Notes: generated from the letters alone by a model not told the origin. Counted from the stretch's first letter, positions 1-8,660 are shown. The stretch is 64,000 nt of DNA from an uncultured Lentisphaeria bacterium (GCA_905197955.1 CAJKAR010000022.1:1-64000), one strand, 5' to 3'. A program made the numbers and translations.

Positions 1-27
1 CCGCAACGGTTATAATTTATCGAAAAC

Positions 28-465
28 TTGCTGTTATTTAGGGATAGGTTCTTAATAAAATATACCGGGAGCAAGAAATTATATGAAGAAATAGAAAGTT
101 TCTTTTATTATTTAACAAATGAGTACTTTAACCTGCAAGATAACCTGCGAAAAAAACAGCACATTCCGACAAAACAGAATTTTTTTAATGAGACTATCTC
201 CATCTTTCTTCATGCCATGAAACCCCATGATAAACAGATAATACCATCGATTGCTGGTAAATATTTTCTGATAGTACCAAGCCAACAGGAGGTTTGTGCT
301 CTGAAAAATTTAGCAAAATCCTACCAGTTGAAATGGGGAGATCCTCGTAGAGCAAGGTTTAAGATCACACAAGCCAATGGTCGAGAAAGCTATTACCATT
401 GTCAGGGCTCTTATGAAATGAGACAGGTTGACCAGAAATGGCTTCCTTCGTGTTTGAAATATTGA
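28..465 (+). CDS. hypothetical protein, AT-rich
   Basis: An open frame of about 145 codons with a TTG as the only early start and a stop (TAA at 13-15) just upstream in the same frame. No convincing ribosome binding site precedes it. The product is basic, has a Phe/Tyr-rich N-terminal third, and has no membrane segment, signal peptide or family motif I recognise. Base composition is much more AT-rich than the chromosome further right, like the HD/YwgA pair that follows, so it may belong to the same acquired segment. It could also be the 3' part of a broken gene. Function unknown. Confidence 0.35.
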   Translation: MLLFRDRFLIKYTGSKKLYEEIESFFYYLTNEYFNLQDNLRKKQHIPTKQNFFNETISIFLHAMKPHDKQIIPSIAGKYFLIVPSQQEVCALKNLAKSYQLKWGDPRRARFKITQANGRESYYHCQGSYEMRQVDQKWLPSCLKY

Positions 466-523
466 CAAAAAATGGTACATTACCTTCAGCAGATGTGGTG
501 TTTACTGAACAGGAGGTATTGCG

Positions 524-895
524 ATGAAATTCAGAATGGTGCATAATAATTTCAATGTGCTCGACCTTGAAAAGAGCCTGAAATTCTACCGTGACGCCTT
601 TGACATGCACGAAGTACGGCGAATCGAGGCGAAGGACGGGAGCTTCATCATTGTCTATCTGGAGGACGGGAACAGTTCTCATCAGCTGGAACTGACTTGG
701 CTCCGCGACCGCAAGGAGCCGTACAATCTTGGCGACAACGAATTTCACTTGGCGTTCAAGGTCGATGATTACGAAGCCGCTCATGCCCGCCATGAAAAGA
801 TGGGCTGCATCTGCTACGAAAACCCCGAGATGCACATCTACTTCGTAAACGATCCCGACAACTACTGGGTCGAGGTCGTTCCTGAAAAATTATAA
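524..895 (+). CDS. VOC-family (glyoxalase I-like) protein
   Basis: A 123-residue protein that begins MKFRMVHNNFNVLDLEKSLK and ends NYWVEVVPEKL, the edge strands of a vicinal-oxygen-chelate fold. The N-terminal H (residue 7) and the C-terminal E of WVEVVPE sit where glyoxalase I binds its metal. It resembles lactoylglutathione lyase, which isomerises the glutathione hemithioacetal of methylglyoxal, but the length is that of a generic single-domain VOC protein, so the substrate is uncertain. A good AGGAGG lies 6-7 nt before the ATG. Its last codons turn AT-rich, and a diverged copy of its 3' end lies 2 kb downstream at 2848-2910, beyond the HD/YwgA pair. Confidence 0.8.
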   Translation: MKFRMVHNNFNVLDLEKSLKFYRDAFDMHEVRRIEAKDGSFIIVYLEDGNSSHQLELTWLRDRKEPYNLGDNEFHLAFKVDDYEAAHARHEKMGCICYENPEMHIYFVNDPDNYWVEVVPEKL

Positions 896-941
896 ATTTT
901 CCTAATAGAATGTTTGCTCTGAATTCTCTTGGTAGAAAAGA

Positions 942-2246
942 ATGAATATGAGTAAGATTTTTGAAATAAGAGATCCTATCCATGGTTTTATTAGAATCAA
1001 TGAATGGGAAAAAACAGTGATAGATCATCCGGCATTTCAGCGTTTGCGCAGAATTCGTCAATTAGGACTATCTGAGCTTATCTATCCTGGATCGACACAT
1101 ACCAGATTTGAACACTCTCTCGGAGTAATGCACATTGGGACACAAATGTTTGATTGCTTAAAAGAGAAGAGAGAGAATTTTTTAAAAAACAACCTTGGGT
1201 TTAATGATATTGGATTGGACCGTGACAGGACAATTGTTAGGTTTGCGTGCTTGCTTCACGATATCGGGCATTCTCCATTTTCTCATGCGGGCGAAGATAT
1301 CATGCCATGCAAAGCAGATGGCAAACATCATAAACATGAGGATTATTCTGCTGCCATTGTTAGAATCATCCTAAAAGATGTAATAGAAAGGCATCCTGAC
1401 AATGAAAATGCCGGAATCAAAGCCGATGATATAGCCGCAATGATCGAGGGAAGATCAACGTTGGGGCGAAGACATATTTGGCACAATATTGTGTCAAGCC
1501 AGCTTGATGCTGATAGAACAGATTACTTGCTTAGAGACTCATATTATGCAGGAGTCTCTTATGGTCATTTTGATTTAGACCGCATTCTCAGTACTTTAAC
1601 CATTGCATATAAACGAGAAGATGAAGAGGAAGCTCCTGTTTTAGCAATAGAAGATGGCGGTAAACACGTTGCTGAAGCTCTCATCATTGCAAGATACATG
1701 ATGTTTTGGCAGGTATACTTTCAAAAAACAAGACGAGTATGTGATTATCATGCGACAGAAGCAGTTAAGGAAATTTTGAAAATTTATTACGGAAAAGCTG
1801 AATTACCTCCGCCAACAAGTAAAGAATCCTTAGAAAAGTATCTTGAATTAGATGATTATGATATTTGGAGTGGCCTAAAGCAAGGTAAGTGCGGACGACA
1901 TAGGAAATGTCTTTTAGAGAGAAAGCATGATCGATGTATTTATGAAACACCAATGAGCTTTGGAAATATTGAAGAAATTCAAATGGAAGAGGAAAAATAT
2001 AATAAAGTAAAAGCAACTCTTGGCAATTTGATTTCATTTGAAGATGATGCTTCTGCATCCTGGTACAAAAACAATGAAGACATTCCAATTTACAAACGTA
2101 AAAACGACACTGTTGAGCCTTTGTCTAAACAGTCTCAAATAATTCCTGCGTTAACAACAAGCGGGAAGAAACGTATTTATGTTAAATTGGAGGATATAGA
2201 TATAGCAAAAGAAAGAATCAAAGCCGTTTGCGAGGTAAAAAAATGA
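942..2246 (+). CDS. HD-domain phosphohydrolase, dNTPase/YwfO-like
   Basis: A 434-residue protein with the metal-binding HD signature of the COG1078 (dGTPase/SAMHD1-like) group: H53 in STHTRFEHSLG, H106-D107 in LLHDIGHSPFSH, and the distal Asp in SQLDADRTDYLLRD near residue 189. This family hydrolyses dNTPs or related phosphate esters. A Cys-rich stretch near residue 320 (CGRHRKCLLERKHDRC) could bind another metal. The stop overlaps the start of the next gene (ATGA), so the two are translationally coupled. The pairing matches the ywfO-ywgA neighbourhood of Bacillus subtilis. The sequence is AT-rich with Ile/Lys-rich codon use, unlike most of the window, suggesting transfer. The start could also be the second ATG, two codons in. 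Confidence 0.85.
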   Translation: MNMSKIFEIRDPIHGFIRINEWEKTVIDHPAFQRLRRIRQLGLSELIYPGSTHTRFEHSLGVMHIGTQMFDCLKEKRENFLKNNLGFNDIGLDRDRTIVRFACLLHDIGHSPFSHAGEDIMPCKADGKHHKHEDYSAAIVRIILKDVIERHPDNENAGIKADDIAAMIEGRSTLGRRHIWHNIVSSQLDADRTDYLLRDSYYAGVSYGHFDLDRILSTLTIAYKREDEEEAPVLAIEDGGKHVAEALIIARYMMFWQVYFQKTRRVCDYHATEAVKEILKIYYGKAELPPPTSKESLEKYLELDDYDIWSGLKQGKCGRHRKCLLERKHDRCIYETPMSFGNIEEIQMEEEKYNKVKATLGNLISFEDDASASWYKNNEDIPIYKRKNDTVEPLSKQSQIIPALTTSGKKRIYVKLEDIDIAKERIKAVCEVKK

Positions 2247-2809
2247 CAAATTCGATTTCTATTCTGACGAAGTATGCGATAATTGCAACAATTGTGAAAA
2301 CAATTCATGAAAAGGGCGAGCATATCGGACGTACAGCTTTGCAAAAGCTGATATTTCTTTTGCAAACGCTGTATAACGTTAATTGTGGATACGAATTTTG
2401 TTTTTATACATATGGTCCATTTTCTAGCGAAATACTGTCGAATATTGAAGAAATGGAAAAATATAATGCGTTAAAAATAGATTATATTAATTACCAGAAT
2501 GGCTATTCTGGCTATGAAATAAAGCCATCTTCAGAATGTGAAAAAGTTATAACTATTGCAAATGATTTTTTAATGGCAAATGAGGAAAAACTGAAATCTC
2601 TTTTGGCTTCATTTGGAGGAGAAAATGCGGTGCATTTAGAATTATATGCAACTATAGTATGGGTCGACAGAGATTTAACTGTAAAACCACATAAGTCTAA
2701 AGAAGAACTTGCAAACATAGTTAAGGAATTAAAACCAAAATTTTCTTCAGAAGAGATACAAAGAGGTATTTCTTTCATAGAAGAGAAAAAATTCCTGTTA
2801 ACAGCATAA
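2243..2809 (+). CDS. YwgA-like protein coupled to the HD hydrolase
   Basis: A 188-residue soluble protein whose ATG overlaps the HD gene stop. An upstream in-frame TTG exists, but the overlap favours this ATG. The N-terminal part (residues about 20-60, IGRTALQKLIFLLQTLYNV then FYTYGPFSSEI) carries the KLIFLLQ...YGPFS pattern of YwgA and of the Panacea/SocA (DUF4065) proteins, which act as antitoxins or chaperone-like partners. The role of YwgA itself is not established. Its constant company with an HD hydrolase suggests it binds or controls that enzyme. Downstream comes a short unassigned stretch and then a fragment of a glyoxalase gene. Confidence 0.7.
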   Translation: MTNSISILTKYAIIATIVKTIHEKGEHIGRTALQKLIFLLQTLYNVNCGYEFCFYTYGPFSSEILSNIEEMEKYNALKIDYINYQNGYSGYEIKPSSECEKVITIANDFLMANEEKLKSLLASFGGENAVHLELYATIVWVDRDLTVKPHKSKEELANIVKELKPKFSSEEIQRGISFIEEKKFLLTA

Positions 2810-2847
2810 GCAATTTTTGAATTTGTACTAACGGGAATTTATTTCTT

Positions 2848-2910
2848 ATGACCTTATTGCCCGACGGCTACTGGCTTGAAGTCCTTCCCGAAAAACGCCA
2901 AGAACATTAA
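2848..2910 (+). pseudogene. 3' fragment of a second VOC/glyoxalase gene
   Basis: Twenty codons and a stop that read MTLLPDGYWLEVLPEKRQEH. The PDGYWLEVLPEK part matches the C-terminus of the complete VOC gene (PDNYWVEVVPEK). At DNA level, 29 of 36 positions agree between 854-889 and 2860-2895, with the differences mostly at third codon positions. Too short to be a working gene. It marks the right edge of the AT-rich HD/YwgA segment. Confidence 0.7.
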
Positions 2911-2996
2911 GAATTTTCATTCGTTTTCTACTTTCGGAATCTGGAATCGCACAGAAACGAATATGCTAAAAACAGCGGATACTATCTGCTGAACAT

Positions 2997-3851
2997 TCAG
3001 AGTTTACCTGTGTTGCGTCTGCGAAAATGACTCGGAGTCTCGCCAAATCGCCTGCGAAACTGTTCCGCAAAATAAGAAGGATCTGAAAAGTGCAGCCGTA
3101 ATGCAATTTCCGAGATCGGCATCTCGTATCGCAGCAGACGGCACGCCTCACGCATCCGCAACTCCAGAAGATACTGTACCGGAGAATGCGAAGGAAACTC
3201 CCGATTCCAATAACGAAAAAATGTCCGGCGCGATAATCCATACCTCGATGCCAGCTCCTCCAGACAAATCCGTTCCCCGTAGTGCGCCCTGAGATAAGAG
3301 GCGATCCGCTGTATCTTCTCCGCATAAAAGGATTCCCCCTCCGAGCGCCGGACACTCCGACGCGCAGGATGCTGAAGCATCAGCTCACGAAGCAGACACA
3401 ACGCATAACCATCAATCCGATCAATATAACCCGATACCGACATATTCTCGCACAACGTATCAATTTTCCGGATCAGCGAACGAATCTCCGGCGTAATCTC
3501 CAGCTGCCACGCCACCGTATCCAGAAGAATTCCGTGCTCCTCCAGACGTCCGCAAAGAGAGCCGTCGTAAAGAATCGCAAACGCCTCTCGACGCGCAAAC
3601 GGCGGCGAATGAAAGTCACTTCCCGGATATTTCAGATATACATGCGGAAACGGCAGACGGGTCTCCCGACCATCCTGAATATCAACCGAGTACGCATCAG
3701 AAGATGAGAGACGAACCGCAAATTCCATGATGTTTCCCCGCTTCCCATCCCACGTCCCAAGCGCATTATCACAGGAAAGAAGCGCACTAAGAGGCAGCGG
3801 TGCTGAAAGAGTCCGGGGCAGATCATTAAAATGCAGATAGTAATTCTTCAT
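2997..3851 (-). CDS. AraC-family transcription regulator
   Basis: A 284-residue protein with an N-terminal sensing half (a degenerate cupin-like region) and a C-terminal double helix-turn-helix: YLRAHYGERICLEELASRYG-LSRRTFFRYW and then ISEIALRLHFSDPSYFAEQF, the standard AraC/XylS signature. It probably senses a sugar or oligosaccharide and activates the divergent DUF6259 hydrolase gene 133 bp away. I chose the ATG at 3851. A frame open to 3929 would add 26 residues and reach almost to the neighbour's promoter. The GGAGG-like site is rather far (about 15 nt) from 3851, so the start is not certain. Confidence 0.85.
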   Translation of the reverse strand: MKNYYLHFNDLPRTLSAPLPLSALLSCDNALGTWDGKRGNIMEFAVRLSSSDAYSVDIQDGRETRLPFPHVYLKYPGSDFHSPPFARREAFAILYDGSLCGRLEEHGILLDTVAWQLEITPEIRSLIRKIDTLCENMSVSGYIDRIDGYALCLLRELMLQHPARRSVRRSEGESFYAEKIQRIASYLRAHYGERICLEELASRYGLSRRTFFRYWNREFPSHSPVQYLLELRMREACRLLRYEMPISEIALRLHFSDPSYFAEQFRRRFGETPSHFRRRNTGKL

Positions 3852-3951
3852 AATCGATATGATACACTCCTTCCCCCGCTTTTCAAGTATTTCCGGCACG
3901 ATTCCCATATTTTTTGGCATTCTTTTCATAGCGCCATTCCCTATTTCACAC

Positions 3952-3957
3952 TATAAT
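3952..3957 (+). promoter_or_regulatory. -10 box of the DUF6259 gene
   Basis: A perfect TATAAT 27 bp before the ATG at 3984. No acceptable -35 lies 16-18 bp upstream, which fits a promoter that needs the divergent AraC activator. Inferred from sequence only. Confidence 0.45.
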
Positions 3958-3983
3958 ATCCGCAACAACATGGAGATTGTTTT

Positions 3984-6035
3984 ATGAACCGGATTGAAAA
4001 CGATTTTATTTCTCTCGTAATCGACAACCAGGGAACGCTTGTCGAACTCCGCAATAAAAAATCAGGCAGAGAACTCTTCCGTCCGCACGAACTGCTCCGC
4101 ATGATCCTTGGAGATTCCGGATGCCTGGAACTGGAGGCACGTCCCGCAGGAAAACCGGAAATCCAGCTGGAAAAACACCGGATCACCCTCTCCTATTCCA
4201 AAAGCGAATGCGAACAGCGAGGCACAATCCCCGTCTCCGTCACCATCTCCGCCGAATTGCACGACGATGACATCCAGTGGAGCGCAACCCTCGCAAACAA
4301 CACCGCAGACAAACTTATCCGCGAACTCCATTTCCCGATCTTCTCCATCCGCGATCCCGAACCGCCTATGGCCGCCATCACCACGGAACTGGTCAGCGAA
4401 CGAATCGAAAATCTTCCGCAGCACGTCCGTTCCTGTTTCACCAATTATATGGCGCCGGACCAGAAATATATCCGGAGCAATCCCGCCATCTATCCGGGAC
4501 GCTCCTGCTCCATGAACTGCTTTGAACTCGACTGGGGAAAAGACGGCTTCTATTTCGGCTGTCACGATGAATCCTTCGAACTGACCGCTCATTTTTTCGA
4601 ACTCGAAAAAAACACCTCTCTCAACATGTTCATGGTCCGCTATCCCTTCCTGAAAGCCGGAGATAGCTGGAGCGAACACAAAATCGTCACCTCTCCCTAT
4701 TCCGGCGAGTGGTGGACCGGAGCTCATAAATACCGCAAATGGGCTGACTCCTGGTTCACCGCCCCGAAGATTCCGCTCCATGTCCAGCATTCCGCCGGCT
4801 GGCAGAGAATCATTCTGCATCATCAGTACGGAGAGTATTTCTTCCCCTACAACAAGCTCGAACAGGCGTATGACGACGCCGCAAAAGCCGGAATCGACAC
4901 CCTCTTTCTCTTCGGCTGGACCGCCGAGGGTATGGATTCCGGATATCCGGTCTATACCCCCGATCCGTCACAGGGCGGAGTCGAAGCACTCAAAGAAAAC
5001 ATCCGCAAAGTCCATGACAGAGGGGGGAAAATCATTCTCTATTTCAATGGACAGCTCATCGACGCAAACACGGACTACTATCGCTCCGGAGAAGGACAGC
5101 GCGTCTCCATCAAACGCGCGGACGGCACCGAGCACCGCGAATTCTACAATTTCAGCAACACCGGTACTTTCCTGCGTTCCTTCGGCAACAAAACCTTCGT
5201 CGTTGCCTGTCCCTCCTGCCGTTCCTGGATCGAAATTCTCAAACGGCATATTGATTTTGCAATCGAAATCGGAGCCGATTCCGTCTTTTTCGATCAGCTT
5301 GGACTTGCCTCCTATCCCTGCTGCGATCCCTCGCACGGACATCCCGTCCCATTCACCGGACTCATGAACAGTAAACGGGAAATGCTCAAGGAGCTCTACG
5401 AATACGCAAAATCCAGAAAAAGCGATCTTGGTTTCGGAATTGAATGCACGACCGACCAGACTCTGCAATATACGGATTTTGTCCACATCTTCGGCTTCCC
5501 CGCTTCGACCCGGAATCCGAACTGGAGAGAGACCGGAGAAAAACCGCAGGTTCGTTCGGCAAACTATCTCTTCAAGGAAGCATTCCCCGAAGCGATCATC
5601 TCCAACCGCAATATCCGCGATGATTCCGACGTCGAATTTCCCGTCAACCAGATGCTTCTTCTCGGCAGCCGGAGCGACGTGGAAATCTACCGCTGCCGCA
5701 GTTCCATCGCCGCCACCCCCCGTTATCAGGCCTATCTTGGCAAAGCCAATGCCTTCCGGGAACGGTCCGCCGATCTTCTTTATAACGGAAGTTTCTGTGC
5801 CGAAGAATTCCATTCTCTGAGCAATCCGGAAATTCAGACGAACGCATTCCGGCTCGGCAACGAACTGGGAATTCTTCTCACCCAGAGCAACCGGGATGTC
5901 CAGCAGACAAAGGTCTCTGTTCCCGGCTATCGGTTTATCCGCATGGATTCCGTTTCCGGCGATGTCTCCTTGGAAAACGAAACGGTCACTATTCCAAGCG
6001 ACGGATTCGCTCTTCTGGTCTATCAGAAGGAGTAA
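3984..6035 (+). CDS. DUF6259-type putative glycoside hydrolase
   Basis: A 683-residue protein without signal peptide or membrane segment, so likely cytoplasmic. The N-terminal 250 residues look like a beta-sandwich. The following part reads as a TIM barrel of the alpha-galactosidase-like type: WWTGAHKYRKWADSW at the junction, then GIDTLFLFGWTAEGMDSGYP, GGKIILYFNGQLID, and GADSVFFDQLG, where the Asp of FFDQ is a candidate nucleophile. A short beta domain closes the protein. This is the arrangement of DUF6259 proteins, which are common next to AraC genes in Lentisphaerota. The substrate is unknown; an intracellular oligosaccharide is likely. Expression probably depends on the divergent AraC gene. 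Confidence 0.8.
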   Translation: MNRIENDFISLVIDNQGTLVELRNKKSGRELFRPHELLRMILGDSGCLELEARPAGKPEIQLEKHRITLSYSKSECEQRGTIPVSVTISAELHDDDIQWSATLANNTADKLIRELHFPIFSIRDPEPPMAAITTELVSERIENLPQHVRSCFTNYMAPDQKYIRSNPAIYPGRSCSMNCFELDWGKDGFYFGCHDESFELTAHFFELEKNTSLNMFMVRYPFLKAGDSWSEHKIVTSPYSGEWWTGAHKYRKWADSWFTAPKIPLHVQHSAGWQRIILHHQYGEYFFPYNKLEQAYDDAAKAGIDTLFLFGWTAEGMDSGYPVYTPDPSQGGVEALKENIRKVHDRGGKIILYFNGQLIDANTDYYRSGEGQRVSIKRADGTEHREFYNFSNTGTFLRSFGNKTFVVACPSCRSWIEILKRHIDFAIEIGADSVFFDQLGLASYPCCDPSHGHPVPFTGLMNSKREMLKELYEYAKSRKSDLGFGIECTTDQTLQYTDFVHIFGFPASTRNPNWRETGEKPQVRSANYLFKEAFPEAIISNRNIRDDSDVEFPVNQMLLLGSRSDVEIYRCRSSIAATPRYQAYLGKANAFRERSADLLYNGSFCAEEFHSLSNPEIQTNAFRLGNELGILLTQSNRDVQQTKVSVPGYRFIRMDSVSGDVSLENETVTIPSDGFALLVYQKE

Positions 6036-6046
6036 GCCGAACACCC

Positions 6047-6078
6047 GGACTCGTTCCTCTCATGTCCGGAACGAGTCC
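6047..6078. terminator. stem-loop after the DUF6259 gene
   Basis: A perfect 11-bp stem, GGACTCGTTCC pairing with GGAACGAGTCC, around a 10-nt loop, 12 bp after the stop codon. There is no T-run on either side, so it may act as a processing or stability element or a weak bidirectional terminator. Confidence 0.55.
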
Positions 6079-6341
6079 ATCTCTTCGTAAATCGACGGGT
6101 AGTGCAAGAGATCATTTCCAGAAAACATGCCGCCTCCGGATTGGAATACTGTTTTCAGTTTCCGGTCAGCGGCTTCGGCTAATTTTTCCGCAATCCGTTT
6201 CACCGCCAGAAGCCCGCGCATCGCGGAACGCAGGAATATGCGTTCCTCCTCCGTTGCGCAATTCTTCAGTTCCGCCTCGGCCGGCTTGAGTCCCATCTCA
6301 AAGAAAAAAAGCGTATGACGGAACAGATGCGGAACAAATTG
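6060..6341 (-). pseudogene. 3' fragment of an unknown gene
   Basis: An open frame on the minus strand reads as a helical, Glu/Lys/Ala-rich C-terminus (MGLKPAEAELKNCATEEERI from 6296, ending YEEMDSFRT). The same frame continues upstream of that ATG as HLFRHTLFFFE, up to about where the phage tape-measure frame breaks off, and meets a stop near 6380. I therefore read it as the tail of a protein joined out of frame to the truncated tape-measure gene, not as an independent 78-residue gene. The family is not recognised. Confidence 0.45.
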
Positions 6342-6738
6342 CCTGAGAAAGTTTGCCGACTTTCCCGGTAAAATTCACAAGCTCTTTTTCCGATCCTCTT
6401 ACGCCGGCGGAGTAGGCGAAATAGAATGCTCCGGCATTGTCGGAGGCATACCCTAAACGAGAATCCAGACTCACAAGCTGATTTCGAATTTTGTCCAGAT
6501 TCAGTTCTCCGGCGATCGATTTGATGTTGTAAAGCTCCCGATTAAATGCGATTGATTGCGCCGTTGCTCTTTTCATATATGCAATAACGCTTGCTGCTCC
6601 GAATGCGATTCCCAGAGATTTTGCCATCTCTTTTGCAAGCGAATCTGAATTTTCAAGATTTTTATTGAATTTCAAAAGGTCGGAATTGGCATTTCTCGAC
6701 TGTATTTCAATGGCGAGAGTTGTAATATCGGTAGGCAT
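6298..6738 (-). pseudogene. truncated phage tail tape-measure protein
   Basis: The 146-codon frame starts at an ATG 9 nt after CTGGAG. It carries the N-terminal pattern of TP901-type tape-measure proteins: MAKSLGIAFGAASVIAYMK, SIAFNRELYNIKSIAGELN, LDSRLGYASDNAGAFYFAYS and NFTGKVGKLSQAI. Tape-measure proteins normally run to many hundreds of residues; this one loses similarity after residue about 132 and stops. It is a remnant of a prophage. No other phage structural gene remains beside it. Composition is AT-rich compared with flanking genes. Confidence 0.75.
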
Positions 6739-6782
6739 AAAATTAGTCTCCAGCTTTTCTAAAACTGAGTTTGTCAACCGGC

Positions 6783-6810
6783 TTGAAAATAGTTTAAAAA
6801 ATGGTATATT
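6783..6810 (+). promoter_or_regulatory. promoter of the zinc-ribbon gene
   Basis: TTGAAA (6783-6788), 16-bp spacer, TATATT (6805-6810), 34 bp before the ATG at 6845. AAGGGGAG follows as the ribosome binding site. The same TTGAAA-N16-TATxTT form appears before other genes here. Confidence 0.55.
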
Positions 6811-6844
6811 AATTGGAGTCATATTTTTTTAAGGGGAGAAAAAA

Positions 6845-7894
6845 ATGAAGACAGCCTGTCCATTCTGCAATTCCGAATTTGAAGTCGAGCAACGATTCGA
6901 AAATCAGGAAACAAAATGCCCTTCCTGTGGAAACGATTTTATAATAACTCCATGTGAAGACAAACCAAAATTGGTTGCTATATCTCCCATGCAGGCTCAA
7001 AAAAATACAAAATTATGCCCGGAGTGCCAGAGATCAATCTCTGTTTTTTCTGAAACTTGCCCATGCTGCGGACATGTTTTTGTAGATTCAAGCCTCTCCA
7101 TTGTTCTGGTTGTGATTCTCTGGATTGCCGGATTGCTGATTCCGTTCGGGATGATCGCCGTTGTTTTGGTAACGTCGATTTTATATTATGCCTGGAAAAA
7201 TGTTTCACCCAAAAAAGCAAAAAAAATAAACAAATGCGGATGGCTGATCTTTTTTGCTTCAACAGTTGTTCAGGCAATTTTGTTTGGGGCTGTTTCCTAC
7301 AACAAAAATTCTTCAACAGGAGAATCTGGAGCGGAGCGAACGAGTACGCGAAATATGAAGGTTTCCTACAACAAAAAATCTTCAACAGGAGAATCTTTTG
7401 TCAAAAACATGAAAATCCAAATTTTTATTCCTGAGCAATTCAAAGTCAAAGCGATGGATTTTATTGAGAAAGCCAATGAACTTGAAACACTTGCACATTC
7501 AGATCCTTTAAATTATATTCTTCTGAAAAACAAAATTGATGCTGTAAAATCGACTTATAATTTTATGCTTAAAATTTACCCTGAATTCAAAGATTCTGAA
7601 CTCCATAACAAATTTACCGAATTTTTCAAGGGCTACTTTTTTGCATTGAAATTATGGAATTTGAAAATAAATAAATACGACAATCCGTGCGAACCGGATA
7701 TTAACGGCTACCAGGAAATGGCAAAGTATCTTGGGGAAAATGCTGTTTTGGATATTTACCCAAATGATTTTTCTGTTTCTGAGTACAGAAATAAAAAATA
7801 CATTGTTTTTGATAAAAATATTTTTGCATTTATAAAAATAGCAGATTCAAAATATAAGGTTGCTGAAAAAGAGCTATTAAAAATGGTAAAATAA
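6845..7894 (+). CDS. zinc-ribbon membrane protein with internal duplication
   Basis: A 349-residue protein. Residues 1-35 form an MJ0042-like zinc ribbon (CPFC and CPSC) and residues about 58-76 a second one (CPEC and CPCC). Two hydrophobic segments follow (about 85-118 and 131-150) with YYAWKNVSPKKAKKINKCGW between them. Next come a duplicated linker (VSYNKNSSTGES and VSYNKKSSTGES) and a Lys-rich C-terminal domain of about 170 residues of unknown fold. The two-helix module is homologous to the small protein at 16663-16926. The gene is AT-rich and lies between a phage remnant and a truncated AraC gene. Function unknown; a membrane sensor or anchor is possible. Strong GGGGAG precedes the ATG. 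Confidence 0.75.
   Translation: MKTACPFCNSEFEVEQRFENQETKCPSCGNDFIITPCEDKPKLVAISPMQAQKNTKLCPECQRSISVFSETCPCCGHVFVDSSLSIVLVVILWIAGLLIPFGMIAVVLVTSILYYAWKNVSPKKAKKINKCGWLIFFASTVVQAILFGAVSYNKNSSTGESGAERTSTRNMKVSYNKKSSTGESFVKNMKIQIFIPEQFKVKAMDFIEKANELETLAHSDPLNYILLKNKIDAVKSTYNFMLKIYPEFKDSELHNKFTEFFKGYFFALKLWNLKINKYDNPCEPDINGYQEMAKYLGENAVLDIYPNDFSVSEYRNKKYIVFDKNIFAFIKIADSKYKVAEKELLKMVK
7292..7396 (+). repeat. in-frame 69-bp tandem duplication
   Basis: A 36-nt stretch at 7292-7327 recurs at 7361-7396 with one mismatch. The offset of 69 bp is 23 codons, so the frame is kept. The DNA between the copies (about 7328-7360) is GC-rich in an AT-rich gene. Confidence 0.8.
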
Positions 7895-7961
7895 AGAAAA
7901 TATTTTGGTAATACAAAACATTTGAATTTTTACATTTTGCGTTTTATATTACATCTCAGTC

Positions 7962-8660
7962 GTTAAAAATACCCTCCTCTCCTGCTGCATTGACACCCGC
8001 GAGGCAGACAACTATTACGAAGACGCCGATACCGGGATCCGTTACAGACTCACCCCCGGCTATCTCTGCTTGATTCCTCAGGATACCCGCATCCGATTCC
8101 ACCGGACTCTGGACACCACCTCCATTACGATTCATTTCTCGTTGGAATTCATCCATGGACTCGACCTCTATTCCGCGGAAAGACGGATCACGCGCTGTTA
8201 TGATCCGGAGATGACGGAAGGATTGAAACGCTCGATTTCCGATCCGGACAAGCTTCGCGGCTCCTGCGGAATCCGGGCATGGGTTACACGGTTCTGTCAC
8301 GACCACTGGCCCGAACGTCTTCCGTGTCCGGCGGAAACCATGATCGAAAACACGGCCCTGTTCGAATATGTCCGGAAACATATCAATGCGGAATTGAATG
8401 TGGAATCTCTTGCGGCACACTTTCAGCAGCGTCCGGATGTCTTCTCACGCGCATTCAAACGGAAATTCGGCATTTCACCGCACAGCTTTCTGACCAGAGC
8501 CCTGGTCCGGAAACTCTCCCGTCTGCTCGCGGACCGCGAAAAGACGATCCGGGAAATTGCCGGTGAATTGAAATTCAGCTCGGAATTCTATCTTTCCCGA
8601 TTTTTCAAACTGCAGACGGGCATCGCTCCCAGAGAGTTCAGAAAACGTTTCTCAGACTGA
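7962..8660 (+). pseudogene. AraC-family regulator lacking its 5' end
   Basis: The C-terminal half is an intact AraC DNA-binding domain: YVRKHINAELNVESLAAHFQ, PDVFSRAFKRKFGISPHSFL and IREIAGELKFSSEFYLSRFF. Coding continues upstream in the same frame to about 7962, with typical sensor-domain sequence (TGIRYRLTPGYLCLIPQDTR), but there is no ATG, GTG or ribosome binding site. At the same point the DNA switches to AT-rich. The first 60-80 codons therefore appear lost at the edge of the inserted segment. Translation from the TTG at 8070 would give a 196-residue protein with half a sensor domain, so residual function cannot be excluded. Confidence 0.65.
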
